A DNA stretch of 64,000 nucleotides from Streptomyces sp. NBC_00250 (GTDB taxonomy: Bacteria; Actinomycetota; Actinomycetes; Streptomycetales; Streptomycetaceae): contig NZ_CP108088.1 in the NCBI RefSeq assembly GCF_036192275.1, positions 806,001-870,000 on the forward strand, read 5' to 3'. The position numbers and the translations under genes are program-made. This document shows positions 1-7,876 of this stretch, in pieces; positions within the stretch are counted from its first letter, which is position 1, and each line of letters starts with the position of its first letter. The notes beneath the pieces are model-generated. The model made no database searches. It saw only the letters and a list, made by a program, of their open reading frames with translations, and was not told the DNA's origin.

Positions 1-3000
1 GGCCCGCAGGCGCTCGTACAGGGCCGTCGCGCCGGTCGACGCCGGGTCGCCGACGGGACGGTCGGTCCACGCCCAGACCAGCGCACTGGCGATCTCCCCG
101 ATCGCGAGGCCGACGGGGGTGCCGTAGGGCAGCTCGGGTCCCGCCGGCGGCAGGGCCCTCACTTCCACCCCCCGGCCGAACCGGGGCGCCGCGAGGTCCC
201 AGTCGGCCGCGGGCACGGTCGCGTCCTCGGCGGCCTCGTAGCCGCCCGCCAGACGTCGTGCCCAGACCTCGGAGAGTCCGAGGTCGGCCTCCAGGGCGTC
301 GGCCGCCTCGTCGTGCACGGCGGGCAGCGTCCCGACCAGCTCCCGCCACACGCCGGCCATCCGCTCCACGGCCGCCTCGACCCCGCGGGGCCGCCACAGC
401 TCGGCCGGGTCCTCGGGCAGTGCGGCGGCCAGGACGGCCCTGCGCCCGGCTCCGCCGAGCCGCACGCGCAGTTTCTCGTACGCCTCGGCGGTCATCGGGC
501 TCGCCTTGTACGGCGCCTTGCGGGCGAGGGAGCGGTCCGCGTCCCGGTCGCGGCGGCCGACCAGGCCGGCGATCACGAGCCTCGCCACGGGGCGGCGTAC
601 GCCGGTCAGCTCGGCGAAACGCGCCGCCGCGGACTCCGGCACGGGGAGGGGTCCGTGCGCGTCGATCGCCGCGAGCAGGGCCCGCAGGCGGGTGGCGTCG
701 TCCCGCTCGACCCGGACGAGCCGCGCCTGGGCGGCCGCCACGGGCACGGGGTCGCCGCCCGTCTCCCCGGCGGCCGTCTCCTCGGCGTACGTCCCTTCGG
801 CGTACGTCCCTTCGGCGTGCGTCCCTTCGGCGGCGGCGACGAACCAGGCCGCCTTCCCGCCGTCCCACACCGCGGCGGACGCGACGGCCGTACCGCCCTC
901 CCGCAGCGCGTCCAGGTCTTCGGCGTCGGAGGCGCGGCCGACCCACCACCGGCTGCCCGCGCGGGCGAACGGCTGGTCGGCCCAGGTCTCCAGGAACGCG
1001 CGCAGGGCCGCCCGCTCCGTGTCGGGCGTCGGTGCCACGGCCGCCCGCCAGGCCACCGCGTCGATGGCGCCGAGCAGCTGCGACCAGTCGTGCGGTGCGG
1101 CGGGCGGGGAGAGCCGCCGGACCTCCTCGACGATCGTCCCGGCCAGGCAGGCGCCGTCGGCGGCCAGCGCGCTCAGGGTCGCGGGCTGGGCGACGTCGGC
1201 GGTGCGCTGCCAGATGTCGTTCTTCCCGTCCACGACGAGACCGAACAGTGCGGGCATCAGCTCGGTGTCCGGTACTGCGCGGCTCGGCAGGACCGGCGGC
1301 GCCTCGGCGAGCAGCGTGACGCGCCGGTGCAGGGCGCGCCGACGCTCCTCCACGCGGGCGGCCCGGCCGGCCACCGCCAGGACGCCTTCGACCAGGACCG
1401 GGTCCGTGACGTCCGGCAGCTCCCGCGCCACGGCGGCCCGCAGCGCCTCGGCGCTGTCGAGGGCGGCGGTCAGAAGCGTGTCCGCCGTCTGCTGTTCCAC
1501 CGTCCGCAGCGCCTTGGACCCTGCCTCGTCCCTGGTCCTCAGCAGGTACCAGAAGGCGGGCGGCAGGGCCACGCCGAGGGACGTGGTGACCCGACGGTTC
1601 GGGTTCCCCCGGCGGTGGCGGGGCGAGTGGTGGCCGTCCAGCTCCCACAGCAGGACGCCGTCGGCGGTGTACGCGCGGACGCCCGTGCGGGTCTCCGCCT
1701 CGGCGAGGACCACGTCCTCCACGGCGCCCTCCGGCGGTGCCCAGAGCCCCCAGGGCTCCTGTCCCGGCCGGTCGATGTCGAACCGGGCCTTGCGGCCGTC
1801 GATGCTCTCCAGGAGGTAGTGGTCGGGCGCGTGGTCGCGGTGCCGGGTGCGGAACAGCACGCGGGTCCCGACGAGCCCGTCCCGGCTGCCCAGCGGGGAA
1901 TCGGCCAGACCGGCCGGGAGCGGAGCCAGCTGCAGGGCCTCGCGGGCGAGGGTCATGTCCGCCTCGGAGGGCTCGACGGCCGGATCGGTGCTCGCGGGGC
2001 GGCCCGGGAAGTCCGGCAGGGGCGTGGCGCCCTGCCGCGCGCCGGTGACGGGGTCGACGGCCTCCCACGGCTGCCGTCCGTAGACGGCGTTGGTCCAGAT
2101 CCGGTTGCCGTCGCTCAGCTGCAGCTCGTCCCGGTCGACGCCCTCCGTGCCGCCCGGACGCGTCACCCGGAAGCCGCCGTGCCGCCCGCCCCCGTCGGCG
2201 GTCTCGAACTGGAAGCCGTAGGCCCCGTCCAGGCTGCCGCCGAAGGGCACGAGGCCGCCCAGCTCCTCCGGGGTGAACGGCTCCTCCGGCCGGTCCACCC
2301 AGAAGGCGGTGTCGCAGTAGTACGGGCTCGGCTTGACGCTCCAGCTGACGAGGAACGTGCCGCCGACGTAGTGGACGGCGAACATGGTCGCGTCCTCCGG
2401 CACCGTGAACCGGCAGGAGCCGCGCACCCCGTCCGGGTCGACGGCGACGGCGCGGTCGCGCCCGAAGACGGTCAGCACCGGCCAGGTGGACGTCACGCCC
2501 TCCACTCCGGGAAGCCCGGCCGCACCGAGCGCGTCGGCCTCGGCGTCCGCTGCCGGATCCCCGGTCGTGCCCATGGCGTCGGCCGCGAACTCCTCGTACA
2601 CGGCCTCCAGCGCGGGCCAGGCCAGTTCCTCCGGCAGACCGGCCGCGAGCGAGCGGCGCAGCGCGCCACCGGCGGACGTGCCGGCGAGGGCGTCGACGAT
2701 CCCGCCGAGCGCCGTCACCGTCGGCCGGTCGAGGAGGGTCTCCAGCTCGGTGACGGACTCCTCCGCTCCCGCCATTCCGCCGCCCCCGACGACGTCCACG
2801 AGCTTGCCGACCCGCGCGGCCACCTCGTGGGCGATGCCCTCGTTGCCGGGGAGCAGGGTGACCGCGGAACCGGGCTTGCGGGCGGGCGCGCCGTACCAGT
2901 TGGGCTTCAGGCCGGCGTGCACGGTTCCTTCGAGACGGGAGCCGAACACCGGGTCGGCGGCGAGGGCGGTGAGGTCCCGCCGTGACTTCTCGCCCCAGAA

Positions 3001-4059
3001 GCGCATCCGGGTCTCCGGTCCCGGGTCGACGACCTTGGCCCCGGCCGCCAGAAGGGCGTCGAGGACGTCCGCGTCGAAGCCCTGGTAGTGGTGCCGGGTG
3101 GTGTGGACGGTCACGGCGTCGTCCGTGGCCCGCAGGCGCGGCCCCAGCCTGCCGACGAGGTCGAGGAACTCGGGCGGCAGCTGCTGGCGCCCGACGCCGC
3201 CGCGGGACTGCTGCGCGTACTGGTACATGTGGACGAAGTGCCCGACCCAGCGGTGCAGTCCCCCCTCCGGTACGAGCCGTCCGGCCTCCATCGCCTCCGC
3301 TGCGCCGCAGCCGATCAGCACGCGCAACCAGGCCCCGCCGTCGGTGACCCCCTCGGGAAAGACTTCGAGGAATCCGGCGGCGACGTCCTCCGTGGGCGGA
3401 TGAGCCGTCAGAACCGGCTCGGCGGCGATGAGGAGCGCGTCCGGCACGGACTTCTTCCGGGCGACGGACACGATGGCGGCCACCACGCGCGCGATCTCGT
3501 CGTCGCCGTGCCCGGCCGCCTTGGCGGAGGCCCGGACGCGGCGCACGAGGTCGGCCGGAAGATCGGCCTTCGACCCGGCCCAGGCGGTCAGGAACGCCCC
3601 GAGCGCGGCGTGTGCCTCGACGGGCTCCAGGGTCCCGGTCAGGAACTTCTGGTGGGCACCGAACTCCTTGGCCGGCATGGCCCCGCCGGCGGCGAACAGC
3701 AGCCCGTTGGCCCGGCGGTAGGCCGGATCCACGGGCAGCCCGTGCTCGGCCTCGGCGGCCCGCGCGGCCACGTAGGCGCGGCCTCCCGGCCGGCTCCCGT
3801 AACCGATCAGCCGGTGCCCGACGGTGTCCCAGAACCACGGCAGGTGCGCCGTCGGAAGCCGCCGCGCGCGCCACGCCATGGAGTCGACGAACGCACCGGG
3901 CTTGGTCCAGGTCCGACTGAGCTCGGTCCCCATGGCGTCGACCAGCTCACGCGTGGCCACGGAAGCATCGGGGTCGTGGAGGTCGACCCAGTCGGCGTAC
4001 GTGGTCGAGACGTGGGTCCTGCCGGTGGCGGGCAACAGAGCATCAAGCGAGGCGATCAT
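1..4059 (-). CDS. Giant protein of unknown function, 3' end outside window
   Basis: The frame is open without a stop from the ATG at 4059 to the left window edge (1353 codons), so the C-terminus is missing. In-frame GTG codons at 4080 and 4083 are alternative starts; neither has a strong ribosome site, and the ATG has only a short AGGA six to nine bases upstream. I recognise no family, no signal peptide and no membrane segment, so I take it as a large cytoplasmic protein. Around residues 1074-1090 it carries three copies of Ala-Glu-Gly-Thr-His/Tyr, encoded by a 15-base tandem repeat. It lies about 110-130 bases downstream of another unknown gene on the same strand (4193-6517), itself abutting a tRNA-like gene. 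Co-transcription is likely, and a joint role is inference only. Confidence 0.8.
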   Translation of the reverse strand, partial: MIASLDALLPATGRTHVSTTYADWVDLHDPDASVATRELVDAMGTELSRTWTKPGAFVDSMAWRARRLPTAHLPWFWDTVGHRLIGYGSRPGGRAYVAARAAEAEHGLPVDPAYRRANGLLFAAGGAMPAKEFGAHQKFLTGTLEPVEAHAALGAFLTAWAGSKADLPADLVRRVRASAKAAGHGDDEIARVVAAIVSVARKKSVPDALLIAAEPVLTAHPPTEDVAAGFLEVFPEGVTDGGAWLRVLIGCGAAEAMEAGRLVPEGGLHRWVGHFVHMYQYAQQSRGGVGRQQLPPEFLDLVGRLGPRLRATDDAVTVHTTRHHYQGFDADVLDALLAAGAKVVDPGPETRMRFWGEKSRRDLTALAADPVFGSRLEGTVHAGLKPNWYGAPARKPGSAVTLLPGNEGIAHEVAARVGKLVDVVGGGGMAGAEESVTELETLLDRPTVTALGGIVDALAGTSAGGALRRSLAAGLPEELAWPALEAVYEEFAADAMGTTGDPAADAEADALGAAGLPGVEGVTSTWPVLTVFGRDRAVAVDPDGVRGSCRFTVPEDATMFAVHYVGGTFLVSWSVKPSPYYCDTAFWVDRPEEPFTPEELGGLVPFGGSLDGAYGFQFETADGGGRHGGFRVTRPGGTEGVDRDELQLSDGNRIWTNAVYGRQPWEAVDPVTGARQGATPLPDFPGRPASTDPAVEPSEADMTLAREALQLAPLPAGLADSPLGSRDGLVGTRVLFRTRHRDHAPDHYLLESIDGRKARFDIDRPGQEPWGLWAPPEGAVEDVVLAEAETRTGVRAYTADGVLLWELDGHHSPRHRRGNPNRRVTTSLGVALPPAFWYLLRTRDEAGSKALRTVEQQTADTLLTAALDSAEALRAAVARELPDVTDPVLVEGVLAVAGRAARVEERRRALHRRVTLLAEAPPVLPSRAVPDTELMPALFGLVVDGKNDIWQRTADVAQPATLSALAADGACLAGTIVEEVRRLSPPAAPHDWSQLLGAIDAVAWRAAVAPTPDTERAALRAFLETWADQPFARAGSRWWVGRASDAEDLDALREGGTAVASAAVWDGGKAAWFVAAAEGTHAEGTYAEGTYAEETAAGETGGDPVPVAAAQARLVRVERDDATRLRALLAAIDAHGPLPVPESAAARFAELTGVRRPVARLVIAGLVGRRDRDADRSLARKAPYKASPMTAEAYEKLRVRLGGAGRRAVLAAALPEDPAELWRPRGVEAAVERMAGVWRELVGTLPAVHDEAADALEADLGLSEVWARRLAGGYEAAEDATVPAADWDLAAPRFGRGVEVRALPPAGPELPYGTPVGLAIGEIASALVWAWTDRPVGDPASTGATALYERLRA
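783..827. repeat. 15-bp tandem repeat, three units
   Basis: Three head-to-tail copies of CGGCGTACGTCCCTT (one base differs in the third). They lie inside the giant minus-strand gene and encode a repeated Ala-Glu-Gly-Thr-His/Tyr pentapeptide. The unit is a multiple of three, so copy-number change would keep the frame. Confidence 0.9.
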
Positions 4060-4192
4060 GTCCTGGATCGTCGCACGCACCACTGACACCGCCCGAGGCA
4101 GCGGGTGTTCACCGCCGCGGAGGTCGCTGCCGGGGCGGCTCACCGCCGTCCCGCGCCGGCGGGGCCACGGGCCGGCCCCCGCCGGAGAAGGC

Positions 4193-6517
4193 TCACCGTC
4201 GACCCGGCCCCGCCGGCTCGGCACACAGCCAGTGCCTTCCCGTGGCGGTCCAGCCGGTGAGCCTGCGGGCCCGTCCGGCGTCGGCCGTACCGTCGGCGGC
4301 GAAGGACCCGCCGTCGGCGACCATCCGCAGACCCGCAAGGGCCGGTGCCAGACGGGCGGCCACGTGCGCGGGGTGACCTGCCGCCTCCCCGCGCGTCCAG
4401 GCGAGTACCCCGGCCGCCTCCCCCTCGTCGCACAGCGACAGGTGGAACAGCATGTGCCGCCAGGCGTACGCCGCGTCCTTGACCGTGCCGAGCGGGCGCT
4501 GTTCGTGGTGGGCCCGCCCCGTCAGACGGCACACCGTCACGAAGCAACGCCGTGCCAGGTCCGCCCAGCCGGTCGCCGGCGTGATGCCGACGCGGTGGAC
4601 GAGGGTGGCGAGGTTGTGGGTCGTGAGGATCTGGGCCTGCTCGATCACCGTCCCGTTCTCCGCGACGCTGTAGAGGTCTCGCGCACCGGCCCGCTCTTGG
4701 CACAGCACGGCGAACTCCCGTGCGTCCCGCGCGGCCTTCCGCCGGGGTTCCCCGGGTCCGGGCCCGCCGTCGGCCAGGGCGAGGACGGCGGCGTAGTCGA
4801 TGCCGTAGTACCGCTCGTACAGCGATCCGCCGCCGAGGAGCTCTCCGGCCACCACCGCGGCGGCCTGGAACTTCGGGCTGAAGGTGCCCATGAAGATGTC
4901 CCCGCCCAGTTCCTCGACCAGAGGGGCGTCCAGATCGGTCCGGCGGGCGAGCACGGCGAGTTCTCGGACGAGCGGGTTGGGCAGCAGCGTGCCGGGGAAG
5001 CCGTCCACGGCGACCTCGGCGAGCCGGCGCAGCGTCGTGTGCGCGGAGGCACGCACGCGCGTGTCCGAGGCCCGCTGTGCCGACACGGCGCGGACCCAGG
5101 GCAGTTCTTCGGGCCTGACCTGCCGCTCCAGGTTGAGCATCAGGAGGGACCGGCGGTTGCGGAACGCCCGGTAGTTGGCGGCCGTCAGCGCGCGCAGCGG
5201 CGCATCCCGGTAGGCCGCGGCGGTCTCGGCGGCGACGAGCTGGGGAACCAGCTCGGCCATCACCTCGGCGGAGGGCACCACGCCGAGCTCCACCAGGGTG
5301 TGGAGCGGCGCGCTCCGCGCAGCCTCGACCACGCGGCGGATCGCGGGCGGCAGGGCCGTCCCGGCGGGCAGGCCCGACCGCCGTTCCTCGGCCTCGGTCA
5401 CCGGGGCGACGAGTGCGGTCACGTCGGCCGCGCCGGTCTCCTGCGGAAGGCCGGACATCCGGTGGGCGACGAGATGGGCGACGTCCCGGTGGGAGGGCAG
5501 CGCCGCGTGCGCCGCCCGGGCGACGCGTACCGCCGTGTGCCGATCCGAACCGGGCAGACCCCTCTTGCGGACCATCGAGGCGACGGCGTGCCGCAGGAAC
5601 CCGAGCCGCCGCGGGGTGAGCGGACGCCCGGCCACCGCCTCCTCAAGGGCTCCGCGCAGGATCCCGGAATTTCCCGCGAGGTCTCGGTGACGGCCGCACA
5701 GCGTGTGCTCCCGGGCCAGGACCCGGTAGCGGTCGAGGAGGGCGGCGCCGCGCTCGTGCCACCCGGGGCCGGGGTCGCGGTCGAGGACCCGGTGATCGGG
5801 GCCGGCCGTCTCCAGCCAGTGGGAGAGCAGCTCGTCCTCGAAGGGTCGCCAGACGGCCAGCGCCTCGCGCTGGGTCTCGACGGCGGTGTTCGGGCCGCGG
5901 GCGGCCAGCTTGGCCGCGGCCTGCGCGACCGTACGGCGGTGTACGGCCTCGGTGTCGGGCGCCGCGGTCGCGGTGGGGCGCGGGGTAAACCGCAGCGTGG
6001 CCGCGAACGGGCCGATCTCCCGGACGAGTTCGAGGGCCGCTTCGGATTCCCCGGCCCGTACGAGCCAGGCCACGGTGAGCAGCGCGGCCTCCTCGGGGAC
6101 GGTCACCTCGTAGCAGGTGCTGTCGAGGAGGTCCCACAGTTCCGCGAGTCCCTGCTCGGTGAGGCAGTGGGCGAAGAGGGATTCCCTGTCCTCCGGTACA
6201 CCGGCCCTCCTGGCCGCCTCGGCCTCGTACGGCAGCAGCGGGCCGCCGGCGCGGGCGGCGCCGGTGGCGAAGCCCCCGTGCAGCACCTCCAGGGTCACCC
6301 AGGCGGGCAGACCCCGCGCCGGTGTGCGCGAGCCGACCCGCAGCGTGCCGGCGGCCATGCCGGCGAGTACGCGGCGCCAGCCGCCGGCCCGCTCCTCGGC
6401 ACGCGCCCGCGTGGCCGGGTCGGCGTGGGTGAGCGCGGTGACGAAGGCTCGGGCCAGCTGCCCCTCGGCGTAGGAGCCCGACACGATCGGTGGCTGCTTG
6501 TCAGCGTGAGTGTCCAT
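4193..6517 (-). CDS. Unknown 774-aa protein behind a tRNA-like gene
   Basis: This predicts a 774-aa cytoplasmic protein rich in Ala, Leu, Arg and Glu, without signal peptide, membrane segment or catalytic motif I can name. The composition suggests a mostly helical, possibly repeat-built protein (inference). The frame stays open upstream to 6859, but that extension runs through the tRNA-like gene and the LacI promoter, so I chose the ATG at 6517. That ATG has no Shine-Dalgarno of its own: only CTT separates it from the discriminator base of the tRNA-like gene at 6521-6592. If the transcript is cut at the tRNA 3' end, the message would be nearly leaderless, which actinomycetes translate well. 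The giant unknown gene follows on the same strand. Function unknown. Confidence 0.75.
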   Translation of the reverse strand: MDTHADKQPPIVSGSYAEGQLARAFVTALTHADPATRARAEERAGGWRRVLAGMAAGTLRVGSRTPARGLPAWVTLEVLHGGFATGAARAGGPLLPYEAEAARRAGVPEDRESLFAHCLTEQGLAELWDLLDSTCYEVTVPEEAALLTVAWLVRAGESEAALELVREIGPFAATLRFTPRPTATAAPDTEAVHRRTVAQAAAKLAARGPNTAVETQREALAVWRPFEDELLSHWLETAGPDHRVLDRDPGPGWHERGAALLDRYRVLAREHTLCGRHRDLAGNSGILRGALEEAVAGRPLTPRRLGFLRHAVASMVRKRGLPGSDRHTAVRVARAAHAALPSHRDVAHLVAHRMSGLPQETGAADVTALVAPVTEAEERRSGLPAGTALPPAIRRVVEAARSAPLHTLVELGVVPSAEVMAELVPQLVAAETAAAYRDAPLRALTAANYRAFRNRRSLLMLNLERQVRPEELPWVRAVSAQRASDTRVRASAHTTLRRLAEVAVDGFPGTLLPNPLVRELAVLARRTDLDAPLVEELGGDIFMGTFSPKFQAAAVVAGELLGGGSLYERYYGIDYAAVLALADGGPGPGEPRRKAARDAREFAVLCQERAGARDLYSVAENGTVIEQAQILTTHNLATLVHRVGITPATGWADLARRCFVTVCRLTGRAHHEQRPLGTVKDAAYAWRHMLFHLSLCDEGEAAGVLAWTRGEAAGHPAHVAARLAPALAGLRMVADGGSFAADGTADAGRARRLTGWTATGRHWLCAEPAGPGRR

Positions 6518-6520
6518 AAG

Positions 6521-6592
6521 CCGACGTGGCGGGTTCCGCCCCCGCGCCCTCCGGGTCCCGAGCCCGGCGCTCTGCTGCTGAGCTACACGTCG
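6521..6592 (-). tRNA. tRNA-Pro(CGG)-like gene with non-canonical D and T loops
   Basis: On the minus strand a full cloverleaf folds. The acceptor CGACGTG pairs with CACGTCG over seven perfect base pairs, then TA and a D arm of GCTC/GAGC. The anticodon stem is CCGGG/CCCGG around the loop CTCGGGA (anticodon CGG, reads CCG proline), with a five-base variable region and a T stem of GCGGG/CCCGC. C1-G72 is a proline-tRNA feature, but position 73 is G, not the usual A. The D loop AGCAGCA lacks the G18G19 pair. The T loop GGCGGAA keeps C56 and G57 but lacks T54, T55 and A58, so the elbow contacts of a normal tRNA cannot form. CCA is not encoded. The 3' end is three bases from the ATG of the next gene. 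It may be a functional variant, a tRNA mimic or a decayed tRNA. Confidence 0.65.
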
Positions 6593-6602
6593 TAGGGCTC
6601 GG

Positions 6603-6632
6603 ACGGTAGTCAGCCCGGCCGGGACGCGGCAA
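6603..6632 (-). promoter_or_regulatory. Probable promoter of the tRNA-like gene
   Basis: On the minus strand TTGCCG (6632-6627) and TACCGT (6608-6603) are 18 bases apart. The predicted start near 6596 would leave only about four bases of leader before the tRNA-like 5' end. Confidence 0.5.
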
Positions 6633-6658
6633 CGAGGTTTTCCGGAGACCTTTCGCGC

Positions 6659-6672
6659 TGGGAGCGCTCTCA
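6659..6672. promoter_or_regulatory. LacI-family operator upstream of its regulator gene
   Basis: TGGGAGCGCTCTCA is a near-perfect palindrome with the CG centre typical of LacI/GalR operators. It closely resembles the CebR box TGGGAGCGCTCCCA of Streptomyces. It lies 95 bases before the LacI-type gene at 6768 (likely autoregulation) and about 27 bases upstream of the divergent tRNA-like promoter. Confidence 0.75.
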
Positions 6673-6767
6673 GCGCGTGGGGGGGTACAGATATCCTGAT
6701 CCGCACAAGAACGCACACCGCAGCCCGCACACCGCAGCCCACCCCACGCAGTCGAGGAGCGCCCGCC

Positions 6768-7793
6768 TTGCCCGAGCAGACCACGGGGCCCCGCCCCACG
6801 CTGGAAGCCGTCGCCGCTCGCGCCGGCGTGTCCCGCGCCACGGCCTCCCGGGTCGTCAACGGGGGCGCGGGCGTGCGTCCTCCGCTGGTCGAGAAGGTGC
6901 GCAGGGCCGTGGACGAGCTCGGCTACGTACCCAACCACGCGGCCCGCTCCCTGGTCACCCGGCGCAACGGCGCCGTGGCGGTGATCATCGCGGAGCCGGA
7001 GTTCCGGATCTTCTCCGATCCCTTCTTCGAGCAGCAGGTGCGGGGCATCAGCCGGGAGCTGACCGCGCACGACGCCCAGCTGGTGCTGCTGTGGGTGGAG
7101 GGCCCGGGAGATCACGACCGGATCGCCCGCTATCTCGGGGGCGGTCACGTCGACGGCGCGCTGGCCTTCTCCCTGCACAACGACGACGCCTTGCCGGCCG
7201 TGATCGACCGGACCCGCATCCCGGTGGTCTTCGGCGGGCGGCCCGCTCCCGGCACGAGTCCGACGGTGCCTTACGTCGACTGCGACAACCGCGGTGGCGC
7301 CAGGGAGGCGGTACGGCACCTGGTCGACCTCGGGCGCCGGACCATCGCCCACATCTCCGGGCCGGACGACCAGACGTCCGCGCTCGACCGGATCCACGGG
7401 TACCACGACGTCCTCGTCGACGCCGACCCCGCCCTGTTGTGCCGGGGCGACTTCACGGAGGAGAGCGGTGCCCGTGCCATGGCCGAGCTGCTCGACCGGC
7501 GGCCCGACGTCGACGGCGTGTTCGTCGCCAACGACCTGATGGCGTCCGGCGCGTTGCTGACCCTGCGGGAGCGCGGGGTGCGCGCCCCCGAGGACGTGGC
7601 GGTCGTCGGTTTCGACGACATGGACTCGGTGGTCCGCCGGACCTCCCCGTCCCTGACCACCGTGCACCAGGACATCGAGGGCATGGGGCGGCTGATGGTG
7701 AAGTTGCTCATGCGGCTGCTCGACGGGACGGGGCCGGAGGTACCGGCATCCGTGATCACGCCGACGTCACTGGTGCGCCGCGACTCGGCCTGA
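6768..7793 (+). CDS. LacI/GalR-family regulator of the beta-glucan locus
   Basis: A 341-aa DNA-binding repressor. Residues about 10-33 form the LacI helix-turn-helix (TLEAVAARAGVSRATASRV), followed by the hinge and a periplasmic-binding-protein-like effector domain ending in the usual dimerisation region. The start is TTG with GAGGAG nine bases upstream. It faces away from the tRNA-like unit and precedes a convergent GH81 gene. The same palindrome class occurs before this gene and twice between the GH81 and sugar-transporter genes, so it probably represses the whole locus. CebR, which responds to cellobiose, is the closest well-known relative by operator. With a beta-1,3-glucanase adjacent, the inducer may instead be a laminari-oligosaccharide (inference). 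Confidence 0.92.
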   Translation: MPEQTTGPRPTLEAVAARAGVSRATASRVVNGGAGVRPPLVEKVRRAVDELGYVPNHAARSLVTRRNGAVAVIIAEPEFRIFSDPFFEQQVRGISRELTAHDAQLVLLWVEGPGDHDRIARYLGGGHVDGALAFSLHNDDALPAVIDRTRIPVVFGGRPAPGTSPTVPYVDCDNRGGAREAVRHLVDLGRRTIAHISGPDDQTSALDRIHGYHDVLVDADPALLCRGDFTEESGARAMAELLDRRPDVDGVFVANDLMASGALLTLRERGVRAPEDVAVVGFDDMDSVVRRTSPSLTTVHQDIEGMGRLMVKLLMRLLDGTGPEVPASVITPTSLVRRDSA

Positions 7794-7820
7794 GGAGGAA
7801 GTACGGCGAGCGAACGTGCG

Positions 7821-7858
7821 ACGGTGGGCCCGGGTGAGGAGGAACCCGGGCCCACCGT
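7821..7858. terminator. Bidirectional terminator hairpin
   Basis: A perfect 15-bp stem (ACGGTGGGCCCGGGT and its complement) with an 8-base loop sits between the convergent LacI and GH81 genes. There is no T-tract, as usual in Streptomyces. Confidence 0.85.
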
Positions 7859-7876
7859 GGTACGCGAGGGGATGCG

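Noticed and set aside
313..2985. 890-codon open frame on the plus strand
   Set aside because: It is the antisense shadow of the giant minus-strand gene: Gly/Arg/Pro/His-rich with no domain, while the opposite strand gives a protein-like composition.
6521..6592. tRNA read on the plus strand
   Set aside because: The D arm (GCTC/GAGC preceded by TA) and the anticodon-stem order only make sense on the minus strand; the plus strand has no D arm in the right place.
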